A stretch of 64,000 nucleotides of DNA, taken from contig NZ_JBHSEZ010000001.1 of assembly GCF_042653765.1 (NCBI RefSeq), forward strand, positions 434,001 to 498,000. The letters are read 5' to 3'. Below the pieces are notes generated by a model. It was not told where the DNA came from and ran no database searches. It worked only from the letters and a program-made list of their open reading frames with translations. Positions 23,447 through 32,791 of the stretch are shown here, piece after piece (within the stretch, counting starts at the first letter, position 1; each line of letters begins with the position of its first letter). The translations under genes were made by a program, and so were the position numbers. This stretch comes from Castellaniella denitrificans. Its GTDB lineage: Bacteria > Pseudomonadota > Gammaproteobacteria > Burkholderiales > Burkholderiaceae_B.

Positions 23447-26400
23447 TCACCCCTTCACCGCAAACCCCAGCGCCGGATGCCAGAACCAGCCTTGCTCACT
23501 GGCGGGCAGCGTAGCGCGCGCATAGCGCTGGGCGAATGCACCCAGGGGCAGACCCAGAGCCTCGGCCTGATCCGCCATGCAGCGCGCGAAATCCTCCTCC
23601 ACACTCCAGCAACCGATCCCCTCGCCCTGAACCATCGCGTCCGGCACATCCCGGCGCTGGTTGGCATCGATGCGGACATGAAGTTCCTGAAACTTCCGCT
23701 CCCCCTCCTCGACTCGGCACAAGCGGAGCACATCATCCTCATCGGGCAACCAGACCACCTCCACATCGGGCCGGGGCTGATCACGGAACGGCTGCGCCTG
23801 CTGCAGGAAAGCGGTCAGCCGCGCATGGTCCCGCAACCAGAAACTGGTGGCGTTCAATGCAGGCGCCCGCTCCGGCGGCAGCATCTGGTGCTCCATCCGG
23901 ACATGTTCGAGATCGACCAGATTACCGGCAGGCTGGCGATCCGATCCGGCGCGCGCAACGATTCGCGGCCGCGCGTCGATGGGCATGCGCTGATCGCCAT
24001 CCAGCCAGGGCGCCAACAGCGCCGTCAGACGGTGCGGCCGCAGGGGATAGTCCGGACTCTCGAAACCCGGTCGGCAAAAAGCAGGCTGGCCCGGCCTGTC
24101 GAAATGCTTCAGGTTGCTGTCGCACACCAGCAGATTGGGCTGTGACACGGCCTTGTCACGGCGATGACGCCACACCCGGCCCGCGAGTTGAATCAGCGAC
24201 CGCATCGAAGAGGGCTCGACCACGGCCCAGTCATAGTCGTGATCCCGTCCGACCTCGGTCACGGGAGAGCCCAGCACGACGAACAATTGATCCCGGGCCT
24301 CCACCGCATCGATGCGCCGCCGCACGTCGGGCAGATCGAACACCGCGGCCTCCCGACGCCGATCCAAGGCGGTATCCAACAAATGTTCGATCCGGGACCG
24401 CAGGAACAACGGAAACTGTGAATGATAGACACAGAGATGGACGTGCACGCCTGGAGGCGCCCCCAGGCGGAACAAGGCCAGGGCCACCTCGAACAGCGGA
24501 TCGATATTCGCCATGCGGATCAGGCCGAAGCTGATCCGCTTGCCACTATGCGGGTCTTCGGTGCAATGCAAGGCATGCAAGTCCAAAGCGGCATCCCGCA
24601 GAAGGCCGGCAAAGGCGCTCCGGCGGCCCGCCTGATCCAGCTTGCCCAGTTCCCCAGGTAACGGCAGCAGGCGAGCCATGCGACGTACCGCCTGCTCTCC
24701 CAGCCGCCGGGCACGGTCCGCAGCAAAAGCCTGGTGCGCCTGACCGAACCGTTCCGCATCCGGACAGTCCGCGTTGGTCTGCGCGAATTCATCGATCCAG
24801 AGGCAGCACACGGAGGGCGCTTCCGACGGCCGGGCACCGCGATTGCGCTGGAACCAACGGCGGCCCTCCAGGTAAGCCATAAACAAGCCCTGGATCAGTG
24901 CGGGCGGCAAGGTCGCCGAGGACACCAGGACACGCGCACCCAGCAAACCTGCCCAGTGCACGAGACGAGCCAGCGCCGGCAGGTCGGACAGATCGAAGTC
25001 GTCCGGCTCATCCAGCACCAGGTCCCCCGTCATCAAACGCAGCATGGGCACGATCTGGCGGCCGCCGCGCAAACCCTCCGTGGCCGGTGTCAGATGATCG
25101 ACGGTGCAAACCAGCAAGGGCGCCGCGAGAAAGCGCCGGACGCCGGCATCCTTTCCCAGATGATCCAGCACCGGATGGCGGTCATCGCCGTCGTAGACGA
25201 CATGGGTGGTCTCGTCCAGCAAGGATTGCCGGGAGGCGGAACCGCTGTCTTCGGCAAGCTGCGCGTAATACTCGAACAGCTCGCGGCTGGCCGCGCCCCC
25301 GACCCGGATGGCCAGTTCGTCATCCGGCAGGCCCAGGTCTTTCTGAAATACCCGGCCCGTCTGCAAGGTCAGGGTGCGCAGGCCGACGGCGAATGCGCAG
25401 CGCAGACCCAGCACGGGATCGGCCAGCGCATTCATGATCCGAGCGTTTCCCAGTGTCTTGCCGCAGCCGGTCGATGCCATGTTGACGATGAATGCACCCT
25501 GATCCGCCGCGCGCGAACGCACCCCGGCGGCGAGATCAGCCGCCTTGTCCTGCCAGCGGAACGCAGGATTCAGGCTGCGTTTTTTCAGCCCCCGGTGCCC
25601 GGCCAAATGGCGCAGATCCCGCGTCAGGACCGGCAGCGAATGCACGATCCGGCCCGCATGCAACTCGACGCCCAGCAGATGCTCGTCCAGCGGCTGCAAC
25701 AATGCGCCGGTCTTGCGTTGGGTATTGGCGAACAAGGGAAAATCCTTCTCTCCCGTGGTTCGATCCTCTTCCGCTTCCAGGCTGGAATAGTGATGATCCC
25801 CCAGCATCAAGGCCAGACGCGATACATGCATGACGTAGGGATCGCCCAGGCAGCCCTCGATCCCCGGCAGATCCGCCAGCAGATCCCGGGCGATGCGCGC
25901 GGCCCGCTTGCGCCATTTCAAGGTCCTCACCGGCAAGCCATGGGGAAATTTCCAATAGGGTTCGATCTTCCTTTTGGATATCGCCGGCTGTTCGCCCCAC
26001 GGCTCGTTCCAATCCGCGTCGATCTGGCTCAAGACGGCATCCAGGGTCCGGCCATTCACCCCTCGAGGTGATCGGCCATGCCATAAACGCGTCGACTCGA
26101 GGGACTCGCTTGCGCTGTACGGCAGGGCGGGCAGGCGGTGGTGCGTCAGCACCAGCCAGGCCACCGCCTGAGCCAGGGGAGGCAGACCCTTATCCGATGA
26201 AGCGAACGGCTTGTGGTCGCGCGCAGCCGCATCCAGGCCGTCACGCAGCAGGCGGCCTTTCCTATGATCCAGCCAGGGGGCCTCGAAACGCCCTCCGTCG
26301 GCGTTTTCCTCGCCCCCATCGGCCAAGCGCCGCAGCCACCCTGCGTCATCATCCTGGCCGACAAATGCCTGGAACAGGCGCACGGAGACCCACTCATGGC

Positions 26401-26842
26401 GATAGCGGTTCTTTTCCCGGGGTGCCGCGTGCCGCAAACGATCTTGAAAGGACTGGGTCGCCTTGCCCAGGTCGTGCAATAGCGCGGCCAGGGCGGCAAT
26501 TCTGCGGATCGTCCGCAGGCTGTGCCAATCGTTCTCGTCGCCGCGCCGCAAGACGTCGCTTGCGGTCGTGTTCGTCGGCACGGCGCCTTCGGCGTTGAAC
26601 TGCCGGGCATCACCGACGATCCACAGCAGTTCGCTATGATCACGGCCCCGGATCCAGTGACAGGCCACGGCCGTGTTCTTGCGCGCCGTCTGGCGCAGCA
26701 GTTTCCTCAGGGTATCCAGGCCTGCCCGGGTCATCGCGGTCTGCCAGGTCCGGTCGCCCCGCCGCTCGGCAAATTGATCCAGGATCCGGCGTGTTTCCGT
26801 CAAAGCCCGCTTGCTGCATTGGGAAACCAGCAGGACATTCAT
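23447..26842 (-). CDS. cas3: Cas2-Cas3 fusion nuclease-helicase, type I-F
   Basis: In I-F systems Cas2 is fused to the N-terminus of Cas3; the protein joins Cas1 for spacer uptake and is called by Cascade to degrade targets. The 1131-residue protein has a Cas2 part (about 1-95), the HD nuclease motif LLHDLGK (H123-D124), Walker A NMASTGCGKT (about 454-463), the DEAD-like box VLDEPDD (about 609-615), SSATLPP (about 641) and a C-terminal helicase half. It is slightly longer than the P. aeruginosa protein. Its ATG overlaps the cas1 stop by 4 nt. It converges on higA with a 40-bp gap. Confidence 0.97.
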   Translation of the reverse strand: MNVLLVSQCSKRALTETRRILDQFAERRGDRTWQTAMTRAGLDTLRKLLRQTARKNTAVACHWIRGRDHSELLWIVGDARQFNAEGAVPTNTTASDVLRRGDENDWHSLRTIRRIAALAALLHDLGKATQSFQDRLRHAAPREKNRYRHEWVSVRLFQAFVGQDDDAGWLRRLADGGEENADGGRFEAPWLDHRKGRLLRDGLDAAARDHKPFASSDKGLPPLAQAVAWLVLTHHRLPALPYSASESLESTRLWHGRSPRGVNGRTLDAVLSQIDADWNEPWGEQPAISKRKIEPYWKFPHGLPVRTLKWRKRAARIARDLLADLPGIEGCLGDPYVMHVSRLALMLGDHHYSSLEAEEDRTTGEKDFPLFANTQRKTGALLQPLDEHLLGVELHAGRIVHSLPVLTRDLRHLAGHRGLKKRSLNPAFRWQDKAADLAAGVRSRAADQGAFIVNMASTGCGKTLGNARIMNALADPVLGLRCAFAVGLRTLTLQTGRVFQKDLGLPDDELAIRVGGAASRELFEYYAQLAEDSGSASRQSLLDETTHVVYDGDDRHPVLDHLGKDAGVRRFLAAPLLVCTVDHLTPATEGLRGGRQIVPMLRLMTGDLVLDEPDDFDLSDLPALARLVHWAGLLGARVLVSSATLPPALIQGLFMAYLEGRRWFQRNRGARPSEAPSVCCLWIDEFAQTNADCPDAERFGQAHQAFAADRARRLGEQAVRRMARLLPLPGELGKLDQAGRRSAFAGLLRDAALDLHALHCTEDPHSGKRISFGLIRMANIDPLFEVALALFRLGAPPGVHVHLCVYHSQFPLFLRSRIEHLLDTALDRRREAAVFDLPDVRRRIDAVEARDQLFVVLGSPVTEVGRDHDYDWAVVEPSSMRSLIQLAGRVWRHRRDKAVSQPNLLVCDSNLKHFDRPGQPAFCRPGFESPDYPLRPHRLTALLAPWLDGDQRMPIDARPRIVARAGSDRQPAGNLVDLEHVRMEHQMLPPERAPALNATSFWLRDHARLTAFLQQAQPFRDQPRPDVEVVWLPDEDDVLRLCRVEEGERKFQELHVRIDANQRRDVPDAMVQGEGIGCWSVEEDFARCMADQAEALGLPLGAFAQRYARATLPASEQGWFWHPALGFAVKG

Positions 26843-27846
26843 GTCTTGTCTTCCCGGCCCGAAGCGCCAGGGGCGGCCTGGCGGGCGGTCGTCATGGCGA
26901 TTTCCTTGACCGTATCGATCATGAAATCCAGGGACTCGTCGCGCGTCAGCGCCTCGATGCAGTTGCGGCGGAACTGCTGCTCATCATCACCCCGCATGGC
27001 GGACAGGAAGGCCTGTGGCAGGATGCAGGCGTCCTTCACCAGGTCCGCCACGTCGAACACCAGCCCGCCGCGACGTGTCTTGCCGTGCAGGACCGCCAGG
27101 CCATGCGGCAAGCCCAGCACCCAGCATGCCGTGGCGCCCAGCCCGTAGGCAAGATAATTGCCATGATCCAGGAAACGGTTGGCGGGATCGACGCCGGACC
27201 CGCGCTTGGCCCGGGTGAAGTCTTCGCCATAGCCAACCGCGTCGACGGCCAGCTTGAACAGCGCCTTGGTCAGTCTGGCTTCCTCGGTCAGCAGATCGAC
27301 TGTTTCACCGGCCTGGTCCACACGCCGCGCGCTCTGCGTCAGCAAGCCATCCAGCCGCTCGACATTCACATTGAAGCCGGACTCCCGCAAGCCCGCCTGG
27401 CGCCACTCTGCGTTCAGACGCCGGATGCGGGCCTGCTGCAGAGCCTTGGCGGCGGCCAGCCGACGGGCATCATCGAACCAGAATCCCACCCATGCCTGCA
27501 GGTATTCCGTCGGCCGGTATTCACTTTGCGGACTGAGCCAGGCGACCTCGACGTCGACTTCGTTGGCGGAGAACAAGGGCGTCCCGCCGCCTCCGCAGAA
27601 GCCCACCAGCACGCCGGCCTTGGCCAGTTCCCGCATCGCGGCCTGGGTGATGGATGTGCCTGTTCCCAGCAAAATGCTGGTGGTGTTGGCGATCGGTATG
27701 TTCCAGTACAGGGAACGCTTGCCCGCGTCCGTCACATACTCGACGCGGCCTCCATTGACCAGTACCCGGCAATGCTCCAGATAGTAGATATTGGCCCGCT
27801 TGGAGTGCAGGATCGTCTTGAGGTCGGAAGCCGCGATATCATCCAT
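26839..27846 (-). CDS. cas1: Cas1 integrase, type I-F
   Basis: Cas1 integrates new spacers at the leader end of arrays. The ATG at 27846 follows AAAGGA and gives the I-F start MDDIAASDLKTILHSKRANI; the frame is open 66 nt further upstream but that part has no similarity. The 335-residue protein keeps the metal-site regions LLTEEARLTKALFK (Glu), LHGKTRRGGLVFDVADLVKD (His and Asp) and AFLSAMRGD. It is followed by cas3 with a 4-nt overlap. The OPT transporter ends 114 bp upstream on the same strand. Confidence 0.97.
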   Translation of the reverse strand: MDDIAASDLKTILHSKRANIYYLEHCRVLVNGGRVEYVTDAGKRSLYWNIPIANTTSILLGTGTSITQAAMRELAKAGVLVGFCGGGGTPLFSANEVDVEVAWLSPQSEYRPTEYLQAWVGFWFDDARRLAAAKALQQARIRRLNAEWRQAGLRESGFNVNVERLDGLLTQSARRVDQAGETVDLLTEEARLTKALFKLAVDAVGYGEDFTRAKRGSGVDPANRFLDHGNYLAYGLGATACWVLGLPHGLAVLHGKTRRGGLVFDVADLVKDACILPQAFLSAMRGDDEQQFRRNCIEALTRDESLDFMIDTVKEIAMTTARQAAPGASGREDKT

Positions 27847-27960
27847 GAATCCTTTTGTAACATAAAGGACGAGGACCGCGTAGAAAACTCCAAGGACCAG
27901 GCCGTCCTGCAAGCTTCCACGAAACCCACAGGTCGACGCGGCGCCCTCACCTCGGCAATC

Positions 27961-29997
27961 TCACCCCTTCCCGGCCGCCCCTGCCGCCGCAAGCACGCGC
28001 CGCACGAACACGGCGCACATGAGGACGAAGGCCAGCAGCCCGATGACGGTGGCTGTCGCTGCGAACCCGGGACCCGCCACGGCCAGCGGCGCATCGCCGC
28101 CGCCGGATGCCATGGAACCCACGATCACGATGGCCAGCACGACGCCCACCAGGCTCTCGCCCACGATCAGGCCCGAGGCGAACAGCGTGCCCGTGCGTTC
28201 GCTCGCCTGCTCGCACCGGGCGCGGTCCGCACCGGACTGCAGCGCCTGGGCGCGGACGCGGCCCCGCACGAACCACGAGATCAAGGCGCCGACGAACAGC
28301 GCCGTGGCCACCGTGGGAGGCAGGTAGACGCCCATGGCCACCGCCAGCGGCGGCACGCGAAACCGGCTGCATCGGCCCAGGATCCGGTCGAAGACGATCA
28401 GCACCGCCCCCACCAGCACACCGATGCGGATGTACGTCCAGTCGAGCGTGTGGCTGAACAGGCCCTGCGCGATGGTGATCATGAGCGAGGCCTGCGGCGC
28501 GGCCAGGGCCTGGGCGGGATCCATGCTCTCGCGCGGCAGGCTGCCGATGAAGCCGTAGGCCTCGTAGAGCAGTTCCAGCACCGGCGGGATCGTCACCGCG
28601 CCGATCACGCAGCCGATGATCAGCGCCGTCTGTTGCCGCCACGGGGTCGCACGCACCAGCCAGCCCGTCTTCAGGTCCTGCAGGTTGTCGTTGGAAATCG
28701 CCGCCACGGCCACGACGACCGAGGTGCAGAACAACGCCAGCGCCGTCATGAAACGCACGGATTCGGGCCTGCCCAGCAGGTCCTGGGCCTGGCCGATACC
28801 AATGAAGAGCATGGATGAGGCCAGGATGGCGATCACGGCGATGCCGGAGATCGGGCTGGCCGATGAGCCCACCAGGCCCGCCATGTAGCCGCAGGCGGCC
28901 GCCACCAGGAAGCCGAAGACGAAAGCCAGCATGACGCCGGCCACCACCAGGGACCAGGCGGCCATCGTGGGCAGCCCGGAGTCCGCCACGAAAGACTGGA
29001 ACGTTGCGCCCAGCAGCAGGATCATGAGCAGCGTCAGCTTCAGCAGCAGCCCGGGCGGCAGGTCGGCGTCGGTGCGGTCCTGCCCCGATTCGCCCGACCC
29101 GCGCTTCAGCACCGACAACGAAATCCGCATGCCTTCGATCATGGGCCGGATCAGCGTCAGCAAGGTCCAGACGGCCGCCACGGCGATCATGCCGGCGCCG
29201 ATCAGGCGCACTTTGGAGACCCAGATGCCGGTGGCGAAGCTTGCCAGGCTGGCGCCGTCGGGCATGGGCGCGAGCGACGTCAGCCAGGGGACGGCGACGC
29301 CCCAGGACAGCACCACGCCCAGCAGCATCGCCACGCCGCCGACGATGCCGACCAGATACCCCGCGCCGACCAAGGCGAAGGACAGGCCCAGGGGCAACTG
29401 GAATACGGCGCGCCCGACGCTGAACCAATAGCCTACGCTGTCGCCGGCCAGCCGCAGGCCGCCCGTCAGCAGGCTGAAACCGCCCGCCAGCACACCGCCG
29501 GCCACGATGTCGCGCAATCCGCCGGATTGCCGGGTTTCCGCGCCCTCGCCCGGATTCTGCCCGACCTTGAGAATCTCGGCCGCGGCCACGCCTTCCGGAT
29601 ACGGCAGATCGCTGTTGACGACCAGCGCACGCCGCAGCGGCACGGTGAACACCACGCCCAGGATCCCGCCGCAGGCGCAGATCATGGCGGTCTGCATCAG
29701 GGGGAAGCCCGTCCAGTACCCCATCATCAGCAGCGCCGGCAGCACGAAAATGACGGCGGACAATGTGCCCGCCGCGGACGCCTGCGTCTGGACGATGTTG
29801 TTCTCCAGGATATTGGAGTCCCGGAACGCCCGCAGGACCGCCATGGAAATCACCGCCGCCGGGATCGAGGACGCGAAGGTCAGGCCCACCTTCAGGCCCA
29901 GGTAGACGTTGGATGCGGTGAACACCAGGGTGATCAAGGCACCCAGAACCACGCCCCGCAGGGTGAGTTCCTTCAGCGATGCGTGCGACTCGGGCAT
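27961..29997 (-). CDS. OPT-family oligopeptide transporter
   Basis: Integral membrane protein of 678 residues with about 14-16 hydrophobic segments. The bacterial OPT motifs are visible: GVVLGALITLVFTASNVYLGLK near the start, SDLPYPEGVAAAEILKVGQ at about 160, GSSASPISGIAVIAILASS in the middle and the C-terminal LFASGLIVGESLVGVVLAI. OPT proteins move peptides or metal-chelate complexes inward, driven by protons. The ATG at 29997 (MPESHASLKELTLRG) was chosen over longer frames that begin in non-conserved sequence. It interrupts the CRISPR island and has no obvious defence role. Confidence 0.9.
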   Translation of the reverse strand: MPESHASLKELTLRGVVLGALITLVFTASNVYLGLKVGLTFASSIPAAVISMAVLRAFRDSNILENNIVQTQASAAGTLSAVIFVLPALLMMGYWTGFPLMQTAMICACGGILGVVFTVPLRRALVVNSDLPYPEGVAAAEILKVGQNPGEGAETRQSGGLRDIVAGGVLAGGFSLLTGGLRLAGDSVGYWFSVGRAVFQLPLGLSFALVGAGYLVGIVGGVAMLLGVVLSWGVAVPWLTSLAPMPDGASLASFATGIWVSKVRLIGAGMIAVAAVWTLLTLIRPMIEGMRISLSVLKRGSGESGQDRTDADLPPGLLLKLTLLMILLLGATFQSFVADSGLPTMAAWSLVVAGVMLAFVFGFLVAAACGYMAGLVGSSASPISGIAVIAILASSMLFIGIGQAQDLLGRPESVRFMTALALFCTSVVVAVAAISNDNLQDLKTGWLVRATPWRQQTALIIGCVIGAVTIPPVLELLYEAYGFIGSLPRESMDPAQALAAPQASLMITIAQGLFSHTLDWTYIRIGVLVGAVLIVFDRILGRCSRFRVPPLAVAMGVYLPPTVATALFVGALISWFVRGRVRAQALQSGADRARCEQASERTGTLFASGLIVGESLVGVVLAIVIVGSMASGGGDAPLAVAGPGFAATATVIGLLAFVLMCAVFVRRVLAAAGAAGKG

Positions 29998-30148
29998 GAT
30001 GATGTTCGATCCTCGGGGGAAAACAGACATCTGCGCATTGTATCCACCCGCAGCGACCCGCTGTGACACAGCCCTTTCCAACCGCCACCCGATCTTTGTC
30101 GAATGCCGGCTTTCTCCAGTTTCTATCGCCATTGTGTATTCTTATATG

Positions 30149-30166
30149 TTGTGTATAATTACACAA
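30149..30166 (+). promoter_or_regulatory. hicA promoter and palindromic operator
   Basis: The perfect inverted repeat TTGTGTA-TAAT-TACACAA abuts the hicA ATG. It contains a consensus -10 TATAAT (30154-30159), and TTGTGT at 30132 can serve as -35 with 16-bp spacing. A half site TTGTGTA also occurs at 30132. Binding of HicB here would block RNA polymerase. The -10 lies only 7 nt before the ATG, so the transcript would be nearly leaderless. Confidence 0.7.
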
Positions 30167-30349
30167 ATGAACAGCACAGACCTTATCAAGCAACTGAAGG
30201 CCGACGGCTGGTATCTGGTGCATACCGTTGGGTCGCATCACCAGTTCAAGCATCCGACCAAGCCCGGCAAGGTCACGGTGCCCCACCCCAAGAAGGACCT
30301 GCCCCTACCGACACAACGCAGCATCCTCAAACAGGCCGGTCTCCGATAA
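30167..30349 (+). CDS. hicA: HicA mRNA interferase toxin
   Basis: HicA is a small dsRBD-fold ribonuclease that cleaves mRNA when not bound by HicB. The 60-residue protein has the complete family pattern: NSTDLIKQLKADGWYLV, the catalytic His in GSHHQFKHPTKPG, and the basic VPHPKKDLPLPTQRSILKQAG. It is followed by hicB after 25 bp. There is no ribosome site before the ATG, which abuts the operator, pointing to leaderless translation. Confidence 0.95.
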   Translation: MNSTDLIKQLKADGWYLVHTVGSHHQFKHPTKPGKVTVPHPKKDLPLPTQRSILKQAGLR

Positions 30350-30374
30350 ACGACCCGGCCAGGAGAAACCCCCA

Positions 30375-30764
30375 ATGCTCTATCCGATCCACGTGCACAA
30401 GGACCGCGACAGCGCCTACGGCGCGTCCTTCCCCGACTTCCCCGGCTGCTTTGCCGGCGCCGACGAATTGCAGGACCTGCCCCGCGCCGCCCAGGAAGCC
30501 GTCGAGGCGCATTTCCATGGCGAAACCGAAGCAATCCCCGGGCCCAGCGCACCCGAAGCCTGGGAAGGTCACGAGGACTTCGAGGGCGGCTTTTGGATGA
30601 TGGTGGATATCGACCTGTCCAAGGTCAACACCAAGGCCGTTCGCCTGAACATCAGCCTGCCGGAAAACCTGGTGCATCGCATCGATGCCATGGCCAAGGC
30701 CCAGCATTTATCGCGCTCCGCGTTCCTGGCAAAAGCAGCCGAGCGAGAAATGGCGGAAGCTTGA
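30375..30764 (+). CDS. hicB: HicB antitoxin
   Basis: HicB binds and blocks HicA and represses the operon. The 129-residue protein has the degenerate RNase H-like N-terminal domain (YPIHVHKDRDSAYGASFPDFPGCF to EAVEAHFH) and a C-terminal ribbon-helix-helix DNA-binding part (AVRLNISLPENLVHRIDAMA to RSAFLAKAAERE). A good AGGAG lies 10 nt before the ATG. The hicAB pair sits between the OPT gene and CRISPR array 2. Confidence 0.95.
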   Translation: MLYPIHVHKDRDSAYGASFPDFPGCFAGADELQDLPRAAQEAVEAHFHGETEAIPGPSAPEAWEGHEDFEGGFWMMVDIDLSKVNTKAVRLNISLPENLVHRIDAMAKAQHLSRSAFLAKAAEREMAEA

Positions 30765-30842
30765 AGTGAGGGCCTGAGTTCGGCACTCCTTCGCTGCTTG
30801 CACACATTACCGCCACGGCCCCAGCGCTGTCGCGCCCCCTGT

Positions 30843-32552
30843 TTTCTCAGCTGCCTGTGCGGCATCGAACGGCGCGATCAGCGGCGTGAAGTCGCCTGGC
30901 CATTTCTCAGCTGCCTGCGCGGCAGAAAACGGCCGACGAATGCCCACGCGACGAGCTTGAATTTTCTCAGCTGCCTGCGCGGCAGCGAACTTGCCGAACT
31001 CGATCACCTTGCCGCCATACATTTTCTCAGCTGCCTGCGCGGCAGCAAACACATCGAGCAGGGATGCGGGCAGCGGCGGAAGTTTCTCAGCTGCCTGCGC
31101 GGCAGCAAACCCCTGTTTCGTCAGCTCGGCGGTCATCGTCTTTTTCTCAGCTGCCTGCGCGGCAGCAAACGGCTTTCACAAGCGCCACATGGTCATCGAG
31201 CATTTCTCAGCTGCCTGCGCGGCAGCAAACCAAGTCGCCGGCCTGGAAGCCGAGCTTCTGATTTTCTCAGCTGCCTGCGCGGCAGCAAACTGGCTGCGCA
31301 CCGGCCTGGTCAATCGCAACCTTTTCTCAGCTGCCTGCGCGGCAGCAAACTGGCTGCGCACCGGCCTGGTCAATCGCAACCTTTTCTCAGCTGCCTGCGC
31401 GGCAGCAAACTTTTCGTCTACGCGGGTCGGCTATGGAGCGCATTTCTCAGCTGCCTGCGCGGCAGCAAACATTTCGCCTCGGAAGCCAAGCCGGCCGATG
31501 GCTTTCTCAGCTGCCTGCGCGGCAGCAAACCGGTATTTCCAGGTCCGGCTGGTGATCGAGACTTTCTCAGCTGCCTGCGCGGCAGCAAACACTGCGAATC
31601 CGAGGCAAGTCGGAGATCTGCATTTCTCAGCTGCCTGCGCGGCAGCAAACTCAGGTAGGCCAGGTCCATGGCGTCTCGCAGGGTTTCTCAGCTGCCTGCG
31701 CGGCAGCAAACGACATGTTCGGCGAGGCCCTGCGCGCCTTCGTTTTCTCAGCTGCCTGCGCGGCAGCAAACGACCTGGTGACGATGCCGCCGAATCATTT
31801 TGATTTCTCAGCTGCCTGCGCGGCAGCAAACCTGCAGGACGCGGCCAGGTCAACCATCGTGCATTTCTCAGCTGCCTGCGCGGCAGCAAACGAGAAAGAA
31901 GACTCTGCGGCTCGCCCGGCCCATTTCTCAGCTGCCTGCGCGGCAGCAAACATCATCTGGTGCGCCGCCATCCCCGGCTTGCATTTCTCAGCTGCCTGCG
32001 CGGCAGCAAACTGCTCATGTATCAATCCCAATGCTGTTGTGCCTTTCTCAGCTGCCTGCGCGGCAGCAAACTACGGCAGCGTGCCCGAGGACTTCATCCC
32101 CTGTTTCTCAGCTGCCTGCGCGGCAGCAAACCGGCTACAACAACCTGGCGACGGCTCGTGCGTTTTCTCAGCTGCCTGCGCGGCAGCAAACGCTGGGCTT
32201 GTCCGGGCGGCTGGGCCGGCGCATTTCTCAGCTGCCTGCGCGGCAGCAAACGTTCCGGGAAGCGTGGGACGCCCTATCCGATAATTTCTCAGCTGCCTGC
32301 GCGGCAGCAAACCCTTGATACAGGGCTCATCCGTGCTATCACAATTTCTCAGCTGCCTGCGCGGCAGCAAACGCGCCCAGCTTCTTGCCACTCTTCGACC
32401 GAGATTTCTCAGCTGCCTGCGCGGCAGCAAACAACGCGATGGCGTCGTCGTGGAATGCCCGCATTTTCTCAGCTGCCTGCGCGGCAGCAAACGGTTCGTT
32501 CGTCCAGCGAGACAGGATCTTGATTTTCTCAGCTGCCTGCGCGGCAGCAAAC
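30843..32552 (-). CRISPR. CRISPR array 2, type I-F, 29 repeats and 28 spacers
   Basis: Repeats are 28 nt; 26 spacers are 32 nt and 2 are 33 nt. On the minus strand the repeat is GTTTGCTGCCGCGC followed by AGGCAGCTGAGAAA, differing from array 1 at positions 4 and 18. The hairpin CTGCC/GGCAG is fully Watson-Crick. Repeats at 30843, 30903 and 30963 are variant, which marks the trailer; the leader is at 32553. One spacer is present twice in neighbouring positions (31291-31322 and 31351-31382). Plus-strand reading frames through the array are artefacts. Confidence 0.99.
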
Positions 32553-32650
32553 TAGAGTAAAAACACCCTAACCATCTGATTCCTAATGATACTCACCTCC
32601 CATAACCCCCAAAACCCAATTTTTTAACGCTCGCCCAAGCCCTTGATTTT
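32553..32650 (-). promoter_or_regulatory. Leader of CRISPR array 2
   Basis: AT-rich sequence flanking the conserved end of array 2. Read on the minus strand it ends GTTAGGGTGTTTTTACTCTA before the first repeat, related to the array 1 leader. Its upstream limit is not clear; the following 140 bp up to mutS are C-rich and also hold the divergent mutS promoter. Confidence 0.7.
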
Positions 32651-32791
32651 CAAGCCTTCCATGCAGGTCCGCGGAAAAAGGGTCCCCGTGCCGGAACCAT
32701 CCCTCACTGACACGCCCCTCCCCCTGACACCCCCGCCCCATTGAACGATAATACGTACCTCCCCGTTCCACCCCCTGTCAGCATTCCGTCC

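Noticed and set aside
27847..27960. Possible second degenerate CRISPR repeat upstream of cas1 (CGCGTAGAAAACTCC and a small AGGAC/GTCCT stem)
   Set aside because: The match to the repeat handle is short, the stem is not in the right place relative to it and no guide-target pair was found.
29909..30166. N-terminally longer HicA from upstream in-frame codons
   Set aside because: The family start MNS-DLIK fits the ATG at 30167; the upstream region is the promoter/operator palindrome.
30798..32560. Similar repetitive frames (FLSCLRGSK, FAAAQAAEK) across array 2
   Set aside because: Same artefact: the repeat translated in each frame.
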